Source of the DNA: an uncultured Anaerolineae bacterium
Lineage (GTDB): Bacteria; Chloroflexota; Anaerolineae; CG2-30-64-16
Direction of reading: 5' to 3'
DNA length: 64,000 nucleotides
NCBI GenBank assembly: GCA_937124585.1
Contig: CAKZKT010000103.1
Coordinates: forward strand, 1 to 64,000
The notes beneath the pieces are model-generated. The model saw only the letters and a program-made list of their open reading frames with translations, was not told where the DNA came from and did no database searches. A program made the position numbers and the translations under genes. This document shows, piece by piece, positions 8,714-16,557 of this stretch (its first letter is position 1; each line of letters starts with the position of its first letter).

Positions 8714-9946
8714 TCACCGCACATTCAACGCGATGTCCGCCACCAGGCTATCATAATCGTGGCCCGAGGCGTAAACCGTGATGCTGTTGATGCGGGCGGG
8801 CCGCGTATCCCGCAGCGCGTAGAAGAGATTGGGCGACTCGTAGGGATACCAGATGCCCTGCACGACTTTCTCGCCCGTCGGGGGCGCCCAGGTGCTGCCC
8901 GGCGGCAAATCCATGTAGTAGAAGCCCTGGTACCAGTGCAGGTCCTTGCCGTAGATATCGGTGTAGGCGATGTCTATCATCACCGGATATTCGGAGGCCA
9001 GATAGCCGCCGCCCGGCACCGATTGATAGAGCACTTTCAGGTCGAGTCGCAGGGTGAGCAGATCATAGCCCTGGACATCCCGGTTGATCTCCTGCCTCAG
9101 GCCGACTTCGTTGTGGGCGCCGTCCTCGGTTCGCCGGCTGAAGCGCACCACCTGGCGTTGATCCACGATCTCCTGGGTGATTTTGCCCGGTTCCAGGCCG
9201 GCGCCCACCTTGATCACCTCTTGCCAGGGCGGCGAGAGGCGTCCCTCCAGCTTGCCGTTCAGCACCAGGTTGAGCGCCGTCGGCACGGGCAGCTCCGGCG
9301 GCCGGCCCGCCAGCACGCTGACCCGCTCGCCCGCGCCGACGGTCACCTCGCGATTGGCGGCCAGCACCTGAGCGACGCCTGCGCGCACGCGCACCAGGGT
9401 GGCATCCCCTTCGATCGAAATGTCATATGCGCCGTTGCCCAGGGTGACGACGCTGTGCGGTGTGCTCAAACGCACCTGCACGGTTCTGTCGTCTGTGCTC
9501 TGCGCCGAGACCGCCACGCGGCCTTTTTGCAAAATCAGATCGAATTGCAGCGGACTGCTGTTCCACGTGAAGCGGGGCGCCCGGGCCGAGTTCAGGCGCA
9601 GATCGGTGTCCTGGTACAGTTGCACCGTCAGCACGAGCGGGCTGTTCGCGTCGGCCGCGAAGCTGGCAAGCAACGACCGGGCGCTGGCATCGGTCACCAT
9701 GCGACTGCGCTCGGCCACCGGTCGGCGCTCGGTGACCGCTGAGGGTTCTTCCGCGCCGGGCGGATAGAGCTGCACGGTGCCCGTGGTGGCGGTCAGGTAC
9801 GATTGAATCGGCCGGGTTGCGGTGAGCAAGTAGCTGCGGATGCCGAGTGGAACGGCGACTGCCAGCAAACAACACAGGGCAAAATTGACCCACAGGATCA
9901 GCCAGGCGATCCGTTCCGGATTTTCACGCCAGTTCATTGCTCTCAT
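8714..9946 (-). CDS. Membrane-anchored FecR-like domain protein
   Basis: About 410 aa. The start at 9946 overlaps the stop of the TPR gene as ATGA, which indicates translational coupling; a second ATG three codons later is possible. Residues 1-35 hold a single membrane helix (IAWLILWVNFALCCLLAVAVPLGI), so most of the protein is outside the membrane. A FecR-like beta region is visible from about 170 to 240 (TPHSVVTLGNGAYDISIEGDATLVRVRAGVAQVLAANREVTVGAGERV). The C-terminal 180 residues look like a carbohydrate-binding-type beta sandwich. No sigma factor is next to it, so a role as a signalling anti-sigma partner is not supported; function is unknown. Confidence 0.7.
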   Translation of the reverse strand: MRAMNWRENPERIAWLILWVNFALCCLLAVAVPLGIRSYLLTATRPIQSYLTATTGTVQLYPPGAEEPSAVTERRPVAERSRMVTDASARSLLASFAADANSPLVLTVQLYQDTDLRLNSARAPRFTWNSSPLQFDLILQKGRVAVSAQSTDDRTVQVRLSTPHSVVTLGNGAYDISIEGDATLVRVRAGVAQVLAANREVTVGAGERVSVLAGRPPELPVPTALNLVLNGKLEGRLSPPWQEVIKVGAGLEPGKITQEIVDQRQVVRFSRRTEDGAHNEVGLRQEINRDVQGYDLLTLRLDLKVLYQSVPGGGYLASEYPVMIDIAYTDIYGKDLHWYQGFYYMDLPPGSTWAPPTGEKVVQGIWYPYESPNLFYALRDTRPARINSITVYASGHDYDSLVADIALNVR

Positions 9947-10542
9947 CCGTTGTGCTGGTCGGCTGCATCGGCCCGAATGTCCATATGCCCCTGGCGGATC
10001 TTCTCCAGCCAGTAACGGGCATCGCGATCGTTCGGATCGGTTTCCAAAGCGCGGTAGAAATGCGCCGCGGCGTGCTCCGTGTCGCTGCGTTCCAGATAGA
10101 TCAGCCCCAGGTTGTAATGCACGTTGGGAGCATGGGGATCGAGGGCCAGCGCGCGTTCGTAGGCGGCGATGGCGCGTTCCTGCTGCGTCTGGGTCGAGAG
10201 CGGCAGCTTGCCCAGATACGCGGCGGCCAGATTGCTCCACACCATGGGATTGTCCGGCTCCAGGCGACTGGCGGCTTCCAGCGCCGGTACGGCGCGGTCG
10301 TGTTTCCCCTGCAAGATGAACGCGCCGCCCAGATTGATCGCCGCCGACACGTTGTCGGGCTCCAGGCGCAGCGCCTCTTCGAGCAGGGGGATCGCCTCGC
10401 CAGGCCGCTTGGCCGCCAAAAGCTGCGCGCCCTCGCTCACCAGGCGACGCACCTGCTTCGCGCGCGACATGGGCGGAGTTTCGTCCGTGGGCTCAGGCCG
10501 GTGTTGGGGGTTGGGAAGCTGGGCCTTGCGTGATTTACGCAT
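9943..10542 (-). CDS. Tetratricopeptide repeat protein
   Basis: 199 aa with a basic N-terminus (MRKSRKAQ) and no signal peptide, so probably cytoplasmic. From about residue 28 there are four to five TPR units, recognisable by repeats such as AIPLLEEALRLEPDN, AVPALEAASRLEPDN, AIAAYERALALDPHAPN and AAAHFYRALETDPND. TPRs mediate protein-protein contacts; the partner is unknown. It starts 14 bases after the AEC transporter gene and its stop overlaps the start of the FecR-like gene, which argues that the TPR and FecR-like proteins work together. Confidence 0.85.
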   Translation of the reverse strand: MRKSRKAQLPNPQHRPEPTDETPPMSRAKQVRRLVSEGAQLLAAKRPGEAIPLLEEALRLEPDNVSAAINLGGAFILQGKHDRAVPALEAASRLEPDNPMVWSNLAAAYLGKLPLSTQTQQERAIAAYERALALDPHAPNVHYNLGLIYLERSDTEHAAAHFYRALETDPNDRDARYWLEKIRQGHMDIRADAADQHNG

Positions 10543-10556
10543 CGTTTCTCACCGCA

Positions 10557-11468
10557 TCAATGCATCAGGCTCAACAGGATCGTCAGGGTGATCAGACTGA
10601 GCAGCGACGACGCCAGAACGCTGCCTGCCACCAGGTTTGGCTCGGTGTTGTAGCGGCTGGCGACGATGTTCGCCATCACCGCCGACGGCACGGCCGCCTC
10701 CAGAACGCTGACCTGGCGCGGCAAGCCGGTCAACCCGAAGGGCATGGTCAGGGCCAGAGCGATGAGCGGCGCGAGCACTAGGCGCAGGCTCGCCGTCAGG
10801 CCGATCAGACGCCAGTAGCTGCGGTCGAACGGCAGGGCCGCCAGCTGCATGCCGAGCACGACGAGCATCGTGGGCACGGTCGCCCGGCTGAGCATCTCCA
10901 GCGCCCGGCTGAGGGGCAGCGGCGGCGTCCAGCCGAACTGATGGGCTGCCAGGCCGAGCGGGAGCGCATAAACGGCCGGGTTGCGCAGCACCTGCTGGGC
11001 CGCGGCCCAGGCCGAGGTGTGGCCCCGTGCGGCCAGGTAGACACCGAGCGAATTGAGCATCAGGTTGTCGGTGACGAAGCAGATGAGCGCGAACGTCACG
11101 GCCTCTTTGCCGAACGCGAATTCCGTGACCGATAGCCCGAAATTGCCCGAATTGCAGAACACGGTCGCCAGGAGCACGGCGCTGGTCGTGCGCGCGGCCA
11201 GCTTCATCTGTGCGCTGATGGCCCGGCCGATCACCAGGATGATCAGGTTGGTGCAGACCTTCAGCAGAAACAGGCGGCCCAGCACATCCACGGTTACCGA
11301 CGTCGTGGACATGGTGACGAAGACCAGGGCCGGGTTCAGCAGATAAAACGCGGTGCTGGCCAGGGGTGTCGGGTCGAGGCCACGATAGCGACCGAGCAGA
11401 TACGCGGCGCCGGCGATCACCATCAACGGCAAGAGCACCGTGGCGAAGATATTCAGGAGCAGCGACAA
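10557..11468 (-). CDS. AEC family (auxin efflux carrier-type) transporter
   Basis: 303 aa with about ten transmembrane helices arranged as two similar halves, as in AEC/bile-acid-sodium-symporter-like carriers. Start codon is TTG at 11468, supported by GGAGG seven bases upstream. The conserved crossover motifs are visible as NPALVFVTMST in the first half, TVFCNSGNFGLSVTEFAFG in the middle (the N-x-G-N-x-G signature), and AVPSAVMANIVASRYNTEP in the second half. Bacterial AEC proteins usually export or exchange organic acids such as malate or malonate; the substrate here cannot be assigned. It lies within a leftward run of unrelated genes. Confidence 0.88.
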   Translation of the reverse strand: MSLLLNIFATVLLPLMVIAGAAYLLGRYRGLDPTPLASTAFYLLNPALVFVTMSTTSVTVDVLGRLFLLKVCTNLIILVIGRAISAQMKLAARTTSAVLLATVFCNSGNFGLSVTEFAFGKEAVTFALICFVTDNLMLNSLGVYLAARGHTSAWAAAQQVLRNPAVYALPLGLAAHQFGWTPPLPLSRALEMLSRATVPTMLVVLGMQLAALPFDRSYWRLIGLTASLRLVLAPLIALALTMPFGLTGLPRQVSVLEAAVPSAVMANIVASRYNTEPNLVAGSVLASSLLSLITLTILLSLMH

Positions 11469-11527
11469 AGGACCTCCGGCCGGCGATCAGTGTCACGCAA
11501 AACGGGCATGGTCACGCGCGCAGCGCC

Positions 11528-12769
11528 TCAACGCCGGCGCAGCCAGGAATCGTCTTCGTCGTCCTCGGCCTCGTCGTCCCAGTCCTCTTCATCCTCCATG
11601 TCGTACTCGTCTTCGTCCCAGTCCTCCTCTTCGTCGTCGAAACGCGTATCGGCGAACACATCGTCGGCAAGCTCCTGATCTTCGAGGTCGTCCGCCTCGA
11701 AGAAGGCCTCGTCTTCGGCGTCGTCCAGGATATCTTCGAAGAAGGTCTCGTCTTCGGCGTCCAGTTCCTCCTCGAAGAGTATCTCGTCCTCGGCGTCCGG
11801 CGTGTCCTCGACGGCCAACGCCTGGCGGCCGTTACGCGGGCTGTAGTCCATGAGCAGGGTTTCCAGGTCGTCGCTGTTGAATGTCAGTTCGTCCAGGGCA
11901 TCGGCGGCGGCTTCGGCCAGGCTGCGATCGCTCGAGTTCAGGCAGGCTTCCAGGGCGCGACGTGCCTGCGGGCCGCCGATTTTGCCCAGGGCGGCCGCGG
12001 CCATCTCGCGCACGGCGCTATCGGTGTCATCCAGGAGCTGGACGAGCGGTTTGACCGCCGCAGTCAGGGCGAGCTCGCCCGCTGCACCTGCCGCTTCGTA
12101 GCGCATCGCCGGGTCATGGCTCTTCAGCTCGGTCAGCACATGCCTGGCCCAGCGCCGATCGGCCGTGCGCCCCATGGCGAAGACGGCGCTCTGGCGCATC
12201 CGGTCATCCTCATCGTAGTAAGCTGCCTCGATCAGTTCTTCGATGCCGTCTTCGTCGGTGTAGGCCAGGCCTTCCAGTGCCCGACGACGCACCTCGGTCA
12301 CCTCGCCGGGGCGGGCCCAGGCGGCACGCATCGCCTGGGCGGCGCTCTGGGCATAGCTGTCGCTGATCTCGCCCAGTACGCCGAGGAGGATGAAGCGGCC
12401 GAGCGAGATGGCCGCGGCCGCGCGTACTTCGGCCGATGTGTCTTCGGCCAGCAAGCGGGCCAGCGGCACGATCAGATTCGGCCGTTCATCTTCCCACAGG
12501 CCGTCAATTGCCAGCCGGCGCACCTCCGGCTCGCTGTCGGCCAGACATTCACGCAGGATCGCCAGGAAGTTGAGATGTACGTTCGCCTCGGCCTGTTCGG
12601 TCATGGCGCGCACGACTTCCAGACGACGACGGGCGCTCAATCCGCTCAGGGTCGTGTAGACGGCAGCCGCTTCGTGGCGCCGTAGATCGGAGAGCCCGAC
12701 CAGGTTGATCGTGCGCACTGCACGGCTCTCGTCGGCCAGTTGTTGCAGTAAAACTTCGAGATTTGACAT
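11528..12769 (-). CDS. HEAT-repeat protein with highly acidic C-terminal tail
   Basis: 413 aa. Residues 1-290 consist of HEAT/PBS-lyase-type alpha-helical repeats (for example VRRLAIDGLWEDERPNLIVPLARLLAEDTSAEVRAAAAISLG and AVREMAAAALGKIGGPQARRALEACL). The last ~120 residues are dominated by Asp and Glu (DEEEEDWDEDEYDMEDEEDW), ending in RRR. There is no signal peptide or membrane segment. HEAT arrays form curved scaffolds for protein binding, and the acidic tail could bind basic proteins or mimic nucleic acid; both are inferences. The gene begins three bases after the zinc-ribbon/LysM gene and is probably translated together with it. Confidence 0.85.
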   Translation of the reverse strand: MSNLEVLLQQLADESRAVRTINLVGLSDLRRHEAAAVYTTLSGLSARRRLEVVRAMTEQAEANVHLNFLAILRECLADSEPEVRRLAIDGLWEDERPNLIVPLARLLAEDTSAEVRAAAAISLGRFILLGVLGEISDSYAQSAAQAMRAAWARPGEVTEVRRRALEGLAYTDEDGIEELIEAAYYDEDDRMRQSAVFAMGRTADRRWARHVLTELKSHDPAMRYEAAGAAGELALTAAVKPLVQLLDDTDSAVREMAAAALGKIGGPQARRALEACLNSSDRSLAEAAADALDELTFNSDDLETLLMDYSPRNGRQALAVEDTPDAEDEILFEEELDAEDETFFEDILDDAEDEAFFEADDLEDQELADDVFADTRFDDEEEDWDEDEYDMEDEEDWDDEAEDDEDDSWLRRR

Positions 12770-12772
12770 ACT

Positions 12773-13954
12773 TCAGTTCCAGTAAAACGTTCGTTTTTCG
12801 CTGGGCGGACTGAGTGGGATGACCCGTTCGCCGCCTTTGCCATCGGTGGCCAGCTGAACGATCTGCACCGACCAGGTGTACTGGCGGGCCGGCTGATCTG
12901 CCCGCTGCCAGAGCCAGCGCGCCACGTAGAGACTGGTCGTGGTGGTGTCCCACGACCAGGAGATGGGCGTGCCCTTCTCCACCCAGGAGATCGTCAGCCG
13001 ATACACGGCCCCGCGCGGCAGCCCATCGCGCGATTGCCATTCCAGCACGATCTGCTCGTTTTCGCCGCCGTAGGGCGTCTGATCGCCCGGACTGGTGAGC
13101 ACCGGCGCGGCGAGCAGCGGCGCCGGCGTGCTGGTAGTCGTGACAGTCGGCGCCGGCGGTCGTGTGGACGTGGATGTCGGCCGCGGCGTCGCGGTCGGGG
13201 TGACAGAGGGCGAACCGGCCGCGGTCGGAGAAGCCGTCGGGCTCGGGCCGATTGCCGATGCCGTGGCTGTGGCCGTGAGCATTAGGCTGGCAGTGGGAGA
13301 TGGGGTCGCCGTGGCCGTTGGGGTGGGCACAGGCGTCTGGGTGGGCAAGCGCAGTTTGTCCCCAGGCCGCAGCAGGGAATACTCGGTCAGCCCGTTCAGC
13401 GCCGCGATCGTGCGCCACGGCAGGTCCAGCTTTTCGCCGATCAGGGCCAGCGAGTCACCGGGCTGGATGATGTACTCGCGCACGGCGCCGGTGGCCGTCG
13501 GCGTGGGCGACGACGTGACCGTGGGCGACGGCGATGGCGTAGCCGTGGCCGTGCGCGTGGGCGAAGGAGTTGGCGTGAACGGCGTCAATCGCGCAGCGGT
13601 CAGGCCTGGCGCCGGCGTGATTGTCGGCGTCGGGAATGTGGGGAGCCGGATCATGCTAGCGAGTTCGGCTTGCGTTGTGGCCGCGCGTTGTCTGATCTGT
13701 TCGATGGGCAGCCTGTCGCGGCCCCAGTACGCGACGAAGACGAGCAGCAGCCCCAAGGGCAGCCACAGGGCCCACCGCGGCCCGGCCGGCACGAGGTTGC
13801 GGCCACAGTGCGGGCAGACGGTCATTTCGATGGAGGCCCGTCCCCAACAACGAGCGCAACGCACGTAGCGCGTGGGCCGGCGCTGGCGCGCGCCGCATTC
13901 GGGACAGATGACTGCCCCTTGTTGCAGACGAACGCCACAACGATTGCAGTACAC
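12773..13954 (-). CDS. Double zinc-ribbon, membrane-anchored LysM protein
   Basis: About 393 aa. GTG 13954 is the likely start because the first zinc ribbon (CNRCG...CPECG) then begins at residue 3; an ATG at 13993 would overlap the rseP stop. A second ribbon (CARC...CPHCG) follows near residue 34, then one membrane helix (WALWLPLGLLLVFVAYW). Outside the membrane come Thr/Pro-rich stalks around a single LysM domain (EYIIQPGDSLALIGEKLDLPW, LRPGDKLRLP), which normally binds peptidoglycan, and a C-terminal Fn3-like region. The layout suggests a protein linking cytoplasmic contacts to the cell wall. It directly follows the intramembrane protease gene. A precise role is not known. Confidence 0.82.
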   Translation of the reverse strand: MYCNRCGVRLQQGAVICPECGARQRRPTRYVRCARCWGRASIEMTVCPHCGRNLVPAGPRWALWLPLGLLLVFVAYWGRDRLPIEQIRQRAATTQAELASMIRLPTFPTPTITPAPGLTAARLTPFTPTPSPTRTATATPSPSPTVTSSPTPTATGAVREYIIQPGDSLALIGEKLDLPWRTIAALNGLTEYSLLRPGDKLRLPTQTPVPTPTATATPSPTASLMLTATATASAIGPSPTASPTAAGSPSVTPTATPRPTSTSTRPPAPTVTTTSTPAPLLAAPVLTSPGDQTPYGGENEQIVLEWQSRDGLPRGAVYRLTISWVEKGTPISWSWDTTTTSLYVARWLWQRADQPARQYTWSVQIVQLATDGKGGERVIPLSPPSEKRTFYWN

Positions 13955-13964
13955 AGCGTGTTCC

Positions 13965-15059
13965 CTAGGGGATGAGCGAGGGGAAGGTGCCACTGACCAA
14001 TGCAGTGATCTCCCGAATGGTCAGAATGCTGACCAGGAGCAGCAGGAGCCCCATCCCCACCAGATGTACCAGGCCCTCTTGAGCCGGTTCGACACGGCGA
14101 CCGCGCACGGCTTCCAGCAGGACGAACATCAGCCGGCCGCCGTCCAGGCCGGGAATCGGCAGCAGGTTGGTGATGCCGAGCGCCGCGCTGAGCAGCGCCA
14201 CGAAGATCAGCACCGGTTCGACCGTCTGGCGCGCCGCTGCAGAGCGCACCACGTCCCCTGTGGTGACCGCGATGCCGACCGGGCCCATGAAACCGGCGTC
14301 CGAGATGGGACGGCCCTCGCGGATCAGCGTAGCGGGGATCAGGAAGGTCATCACGATCACTTCGCCGGTGCTGCGGATCCCGTTCCAGGCGGCTTCGGGC
14401 AAAGTTGTCGGTCGAATGGCCACGCCGATGCTCACTCCCAATGCGCCCTGGCCTGGCGGCGGATCGGTGCGAGGGACGATGGTGAAGGTCAGCAGTTGCT
14501 CCGCGGCGCCAGTACCGCCGGCGCGGGCAATGGTGTAGACGACCGGCTGGCCCAACCGTGCCCGCGTGTATTTTTGCAAGTCGGCCGGCGCGGCGATGGG
14601 CGTCTCGTCGGCCTTGATGATGCGGTCGCCAGGCAGCAGGCCGGCCTGCGCGGCCGGTGATGCCGGCGCCACTTCTTTGATCAGCGCGCCCGGCTTCGCT
14701 GCGTCGGGCGTGCCAGTGAGCAGCGTGACCACCGCGAACAGGATGATCGCCAGCAGGAAATTCATGCCCACGCCGGCGAGCAGTGTGGCCGTGCGCGCCA
14801 GTTTCGAGGCAGCGGCAAAGCTGCCCGGCTCGGTCGGGTCTTCTTCACCGCGCAATTTGACATAACCACCGAACGGGATGGCGTTAATGGCGTAGACTGT
14901 TCCACTGCGCTCGCCCAGCTTGATGAGGCGAGGCGGATAGCCGAAAGCGAACTCCTCGACGATGATCTTGTTGCGTTTGGCGACCAGAAAATGCCCCAAC
15001 TCATGCACGAAAACCAGGATACTGATCACGACCAGAAACGATACGGCTGTAACGAACAT
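13965..15059 (-). CDS. rseP: Site-2 intramembrane zinc metalloprotease RseP (M50B)
   Basis: 364 aa. The zinc-binding HExxH motif is present in the first helix (FVHELGHFLVAKR), the second metal ligand motif in LLPIPGLDGGRL near residue 315, and a PDZ domain lies between (ALIKEVAPASPAAQAGLLPGDRII). RseP-type proteases cut membrane anchors such as anti-sigma factors or remnant signal peptides. GAGGATG precedes the ATG, and a good promoter is found at 15129-15157. It heads a leftward run of genes with membrane and scaffold proteins. Which substrate it cleaves is unknown; the DUF5667 protein near 46 kb is a conceivable but untested target. Confidence 0.93.
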   Translation of the reverse strand: MFVTAVSFLVVISILVFVHELGHFLVAKRNKIIVEEFAFGYPPRLIKLGERSGTVYAINAIPFGGYVKLRGEEDPTEPGSFAAASKLARTATLLAGVGMNFLLAIILFAVVTLLTGTPDAAKPGALIKEVAPASPAAQAGLLPGDRIIKADETPIAAPADLQKYTRARLGQPVVYTIARAGGTGAAEQLLTFTIVPRTDPPPGQGALGVSIGVAIRPTTLPEAAWNGIRSTGEVIVMTFLIPATLIREGRPISDAGFMGPVGIAVTTGDVVRSAAARQTVEPVLIFVALLSAALGITNLLPIPGLDGGRLMFVLLEAVRGRRVEPAQEGLVHLVGMGLLLLLVSILTIREITALVSGTFPSLIP

Positions 15060-15128
15060 GACATCCTCACATCGCGATCCCGCCGCATAGTCTGTCGCAG
15101 CGGGGGTGAAATGGCCTGTACAAAATCC

Positions 15129-15157
15129 ATTATACTGGCAGACCGTCCATCCTGCAA
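15129..15157 (-). promoter_or_regulatory. Promoter for the rseP run
   Basis: On the minus strand TTGCAG (15157-15152), 17 bp, then TATAAT (15134-15129), about 70 bases before the rseP ATG. Confidence 0.7.
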
Positions 15158-15236
15158 AGGTTGAGAGGCGCGAGGCGGAATGGGCCAGACGGCGGACAGG
15201 GATGCTCCGCTCCGGCGGTTCCGGCGCGCATTCAGC

Positions 15237-16070
15237 TCAGTGTGGCGCTTGAGCGGTCCGGACGATGCGGGTGCCGGTGTGGAGGGCGGGGTCGGCCAGT
15301 GTGGTTCGTACCAGGTCGGGGACCAGGCCCGAAATAATTTGAACGGCATCCAGCGTCGGCTGCGCCTGAACCAGCGCCAGCATGGCCGCGACTTTGGCCG
15401 CCATCCCGCCCGTGACGTCCACTCCGCGCGAGCCGCCCAGGGCCTGGATCAGGGCCGGCAGGTTGTCTGGCGTGATCGTAGGGATCAGTTCGCCAGCCAC
15501 GCCGCTCGCCGGGTCGGCCGTGAGCACGCCGGGCACCTCGCCCACCAGGACGATGCGACGCGGGGCCAGCCGCAGGGCCAGCCAGGCGAAGATCTCCTCG
15601 GTGGAGATGATCGTCCCACCGCGCACGCTGTCCAGCGCCACATCGCCATAGACCACGGGGGTCAGTCCCTGGGCGAGCGCCACACGTATGGGACGTTCAT
15701 CGAGTGCCAGCAGTTCCCCATCGCGGCACTGGGCCGATGCCGAGGGCTGGATGCTCAGCGCGGGCACGCCGGCTTCCCACAGGGCATCCACGACGTGCCG
15801 GTGGAGCAGTGCGGCGGCGCGCGCGGTCTCGGCATAGCCGCGCCAGCCCGCGGGCGAAGTCACGCCCGCGCGCGTGTTGTGCTTGCGGGCTGCCACGTGG
15901 CCGAACGAGCCGCTGCCGTGTCCGATCAGCAGGCGCAGGTGGGGCCGGGCCGCCAGGGCGGCCGCGATTTCACCTGCCAGCCGCGCCAGCACTGCGCTGC
16001 GCAGCGCCTGCGGCTGCGTCTTGTCGGTCAGCAGTGAACCGCCGAGTTTCAGGAAGACGATCTCAGACAT
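15237..16070 (-). CDS. Isopentenyl phosphate kinase
   Basis: 277 aa, amino-acid-kinase fold. It phosphorylates isopentenyl phosphate to isopentenyl diphosphate with ATP, the last step of the alternative mevalonate routes. Evidence is the N-terminal FLKLGGSLLTDK, the HGSGSFGH motif whose His contacts the substrate phosphate in characterised enzymes, then YGDVALD, GTIISTEEI and the ATP-site region DVTGGMAAKV. This set separates it from glutamate-5-kinase and UMP kinase. The gene follows the DUF126 gene by nine bases, an arrangement that makes sense for the archaeal-type pathway in which DUF126 proteins form part of phosphomevalonate dehydratase. Isopentenyl phosphate kinase is known from Roseiflexus, another member of this phylum. 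Confidence 0.9.
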   Translation of the reverse strand: MSEIVFLKLGGSLLTDKTQPQALRSAVLARLAGEIAAALAARPHLRLLIGHGSGSFGHVAARKHNTRAGVTSPAGWRGYAETARAAALLHRHVVDALWEAGVPALSIQPSASAQCRDGELLALDERPIRVALAQGLTPVVYGDVALDSVRGGTIISTEEIFAWLALRLAPRRIVLVGEVPGVLTADPASGVAGELIPTITPDNLPALIQALGGSRGVDVTGGMAAKVAAMLALVQAQPTLDAVQIISGLVPDLVRTTLADPALHTGTRIVRTAQAPH

Positions 16071-16079
16071 GGACAGGGA

Positions 16080-16535
16080 TCAGGCTGCGGGGGCTGTTGA
16101 TGTGGGCGGCCGCCAGCTTTCGGGCTCCGCTGCCGCCGCGCGGTAGACGGTGACGACGCCATCTGCCACGGTCACCCAGTCGCCGGTGTGGATCAGGCTG
16201 ATGTCTATTTGATCCACCATCGGGATGTCGGCGATGATGGCGCCGACCGCGACGATGGCCTCGCTTTCGGCGTTGATGATGGCAGCCGGGCCGTGACCGC
16301 TGCGTCCCAGGCGCAGGATGGTGTAGGAACCGACAGTGCTGCCTTTGCCCGTGGGGAAGACCAGCACTTTTCCGGCTACCGATTGTCCCTGGAGCGGATG
16401 CCCGGGCTCCAGGACGATGCCCGTGTCGGGGTTCACGCCGCCCAAAAAGCCGATGGGCGCCGGCGATACGAGCGCCGGCCCTTCGCCGCGGCCCGATTTG
16501 ATCACGCGGCCTCGCAGGATGATCGGTTCGGACAT
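16080..16535 (-). CDS. DUF126 / aconitase-X swivel domain protein (phosphomevalonate dehydratase small subunit-like)
   Basis: 151 aa. The sequence follows the DUF126 pattern closely: GGVNPDTGIVLEPGHPLQGQS, then KVLVFPTGKGSTVGSYTILRL, and AIIADIPMVDQID. In archaea such a protein is the small subunit of phosphomevalonate dehydratase, paired with the DUF521 catalytic subunit, and feeds a decarboxylase and isopentenyl phosphate kinase. Other aconitase-X members act on cis-3-hydroxyproline, so the domain alone does not fix the substrate, but the next gene is isopentenyl phosphate kinase. The expected large subunit is not in this window. ATG 16535 has GAGG six bases upstream; GTG 16541 is an alternative. 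Confidence 0.88.
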   Translation of the reverse strand: MSEPIILRGRVIKSGRGEGPALVSPAPIGFLGGVNPDTGIVLEPGHPLQGQSVAGKVLVFPTGKGSTVGSYTILRLGRSGHGPAAIINAESEAIVAVGAIIADIPMVDQIDISLIHTGDWVTVADGVVTVYRAAAAEPESWRPPTSTAPAA

Positions 16536-16557
16536 CGTCACCTCGCGGCACGTCCTC

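Noticed and set aside
8593-8724. N-terminal extension of the first GT-C gene to ATG 8724
   Set aside because: The extra residues are translations of a heptamer array and overlap the FecR-like gene; no ribosome site supports the earlier start, though it cannot be fully excluded.
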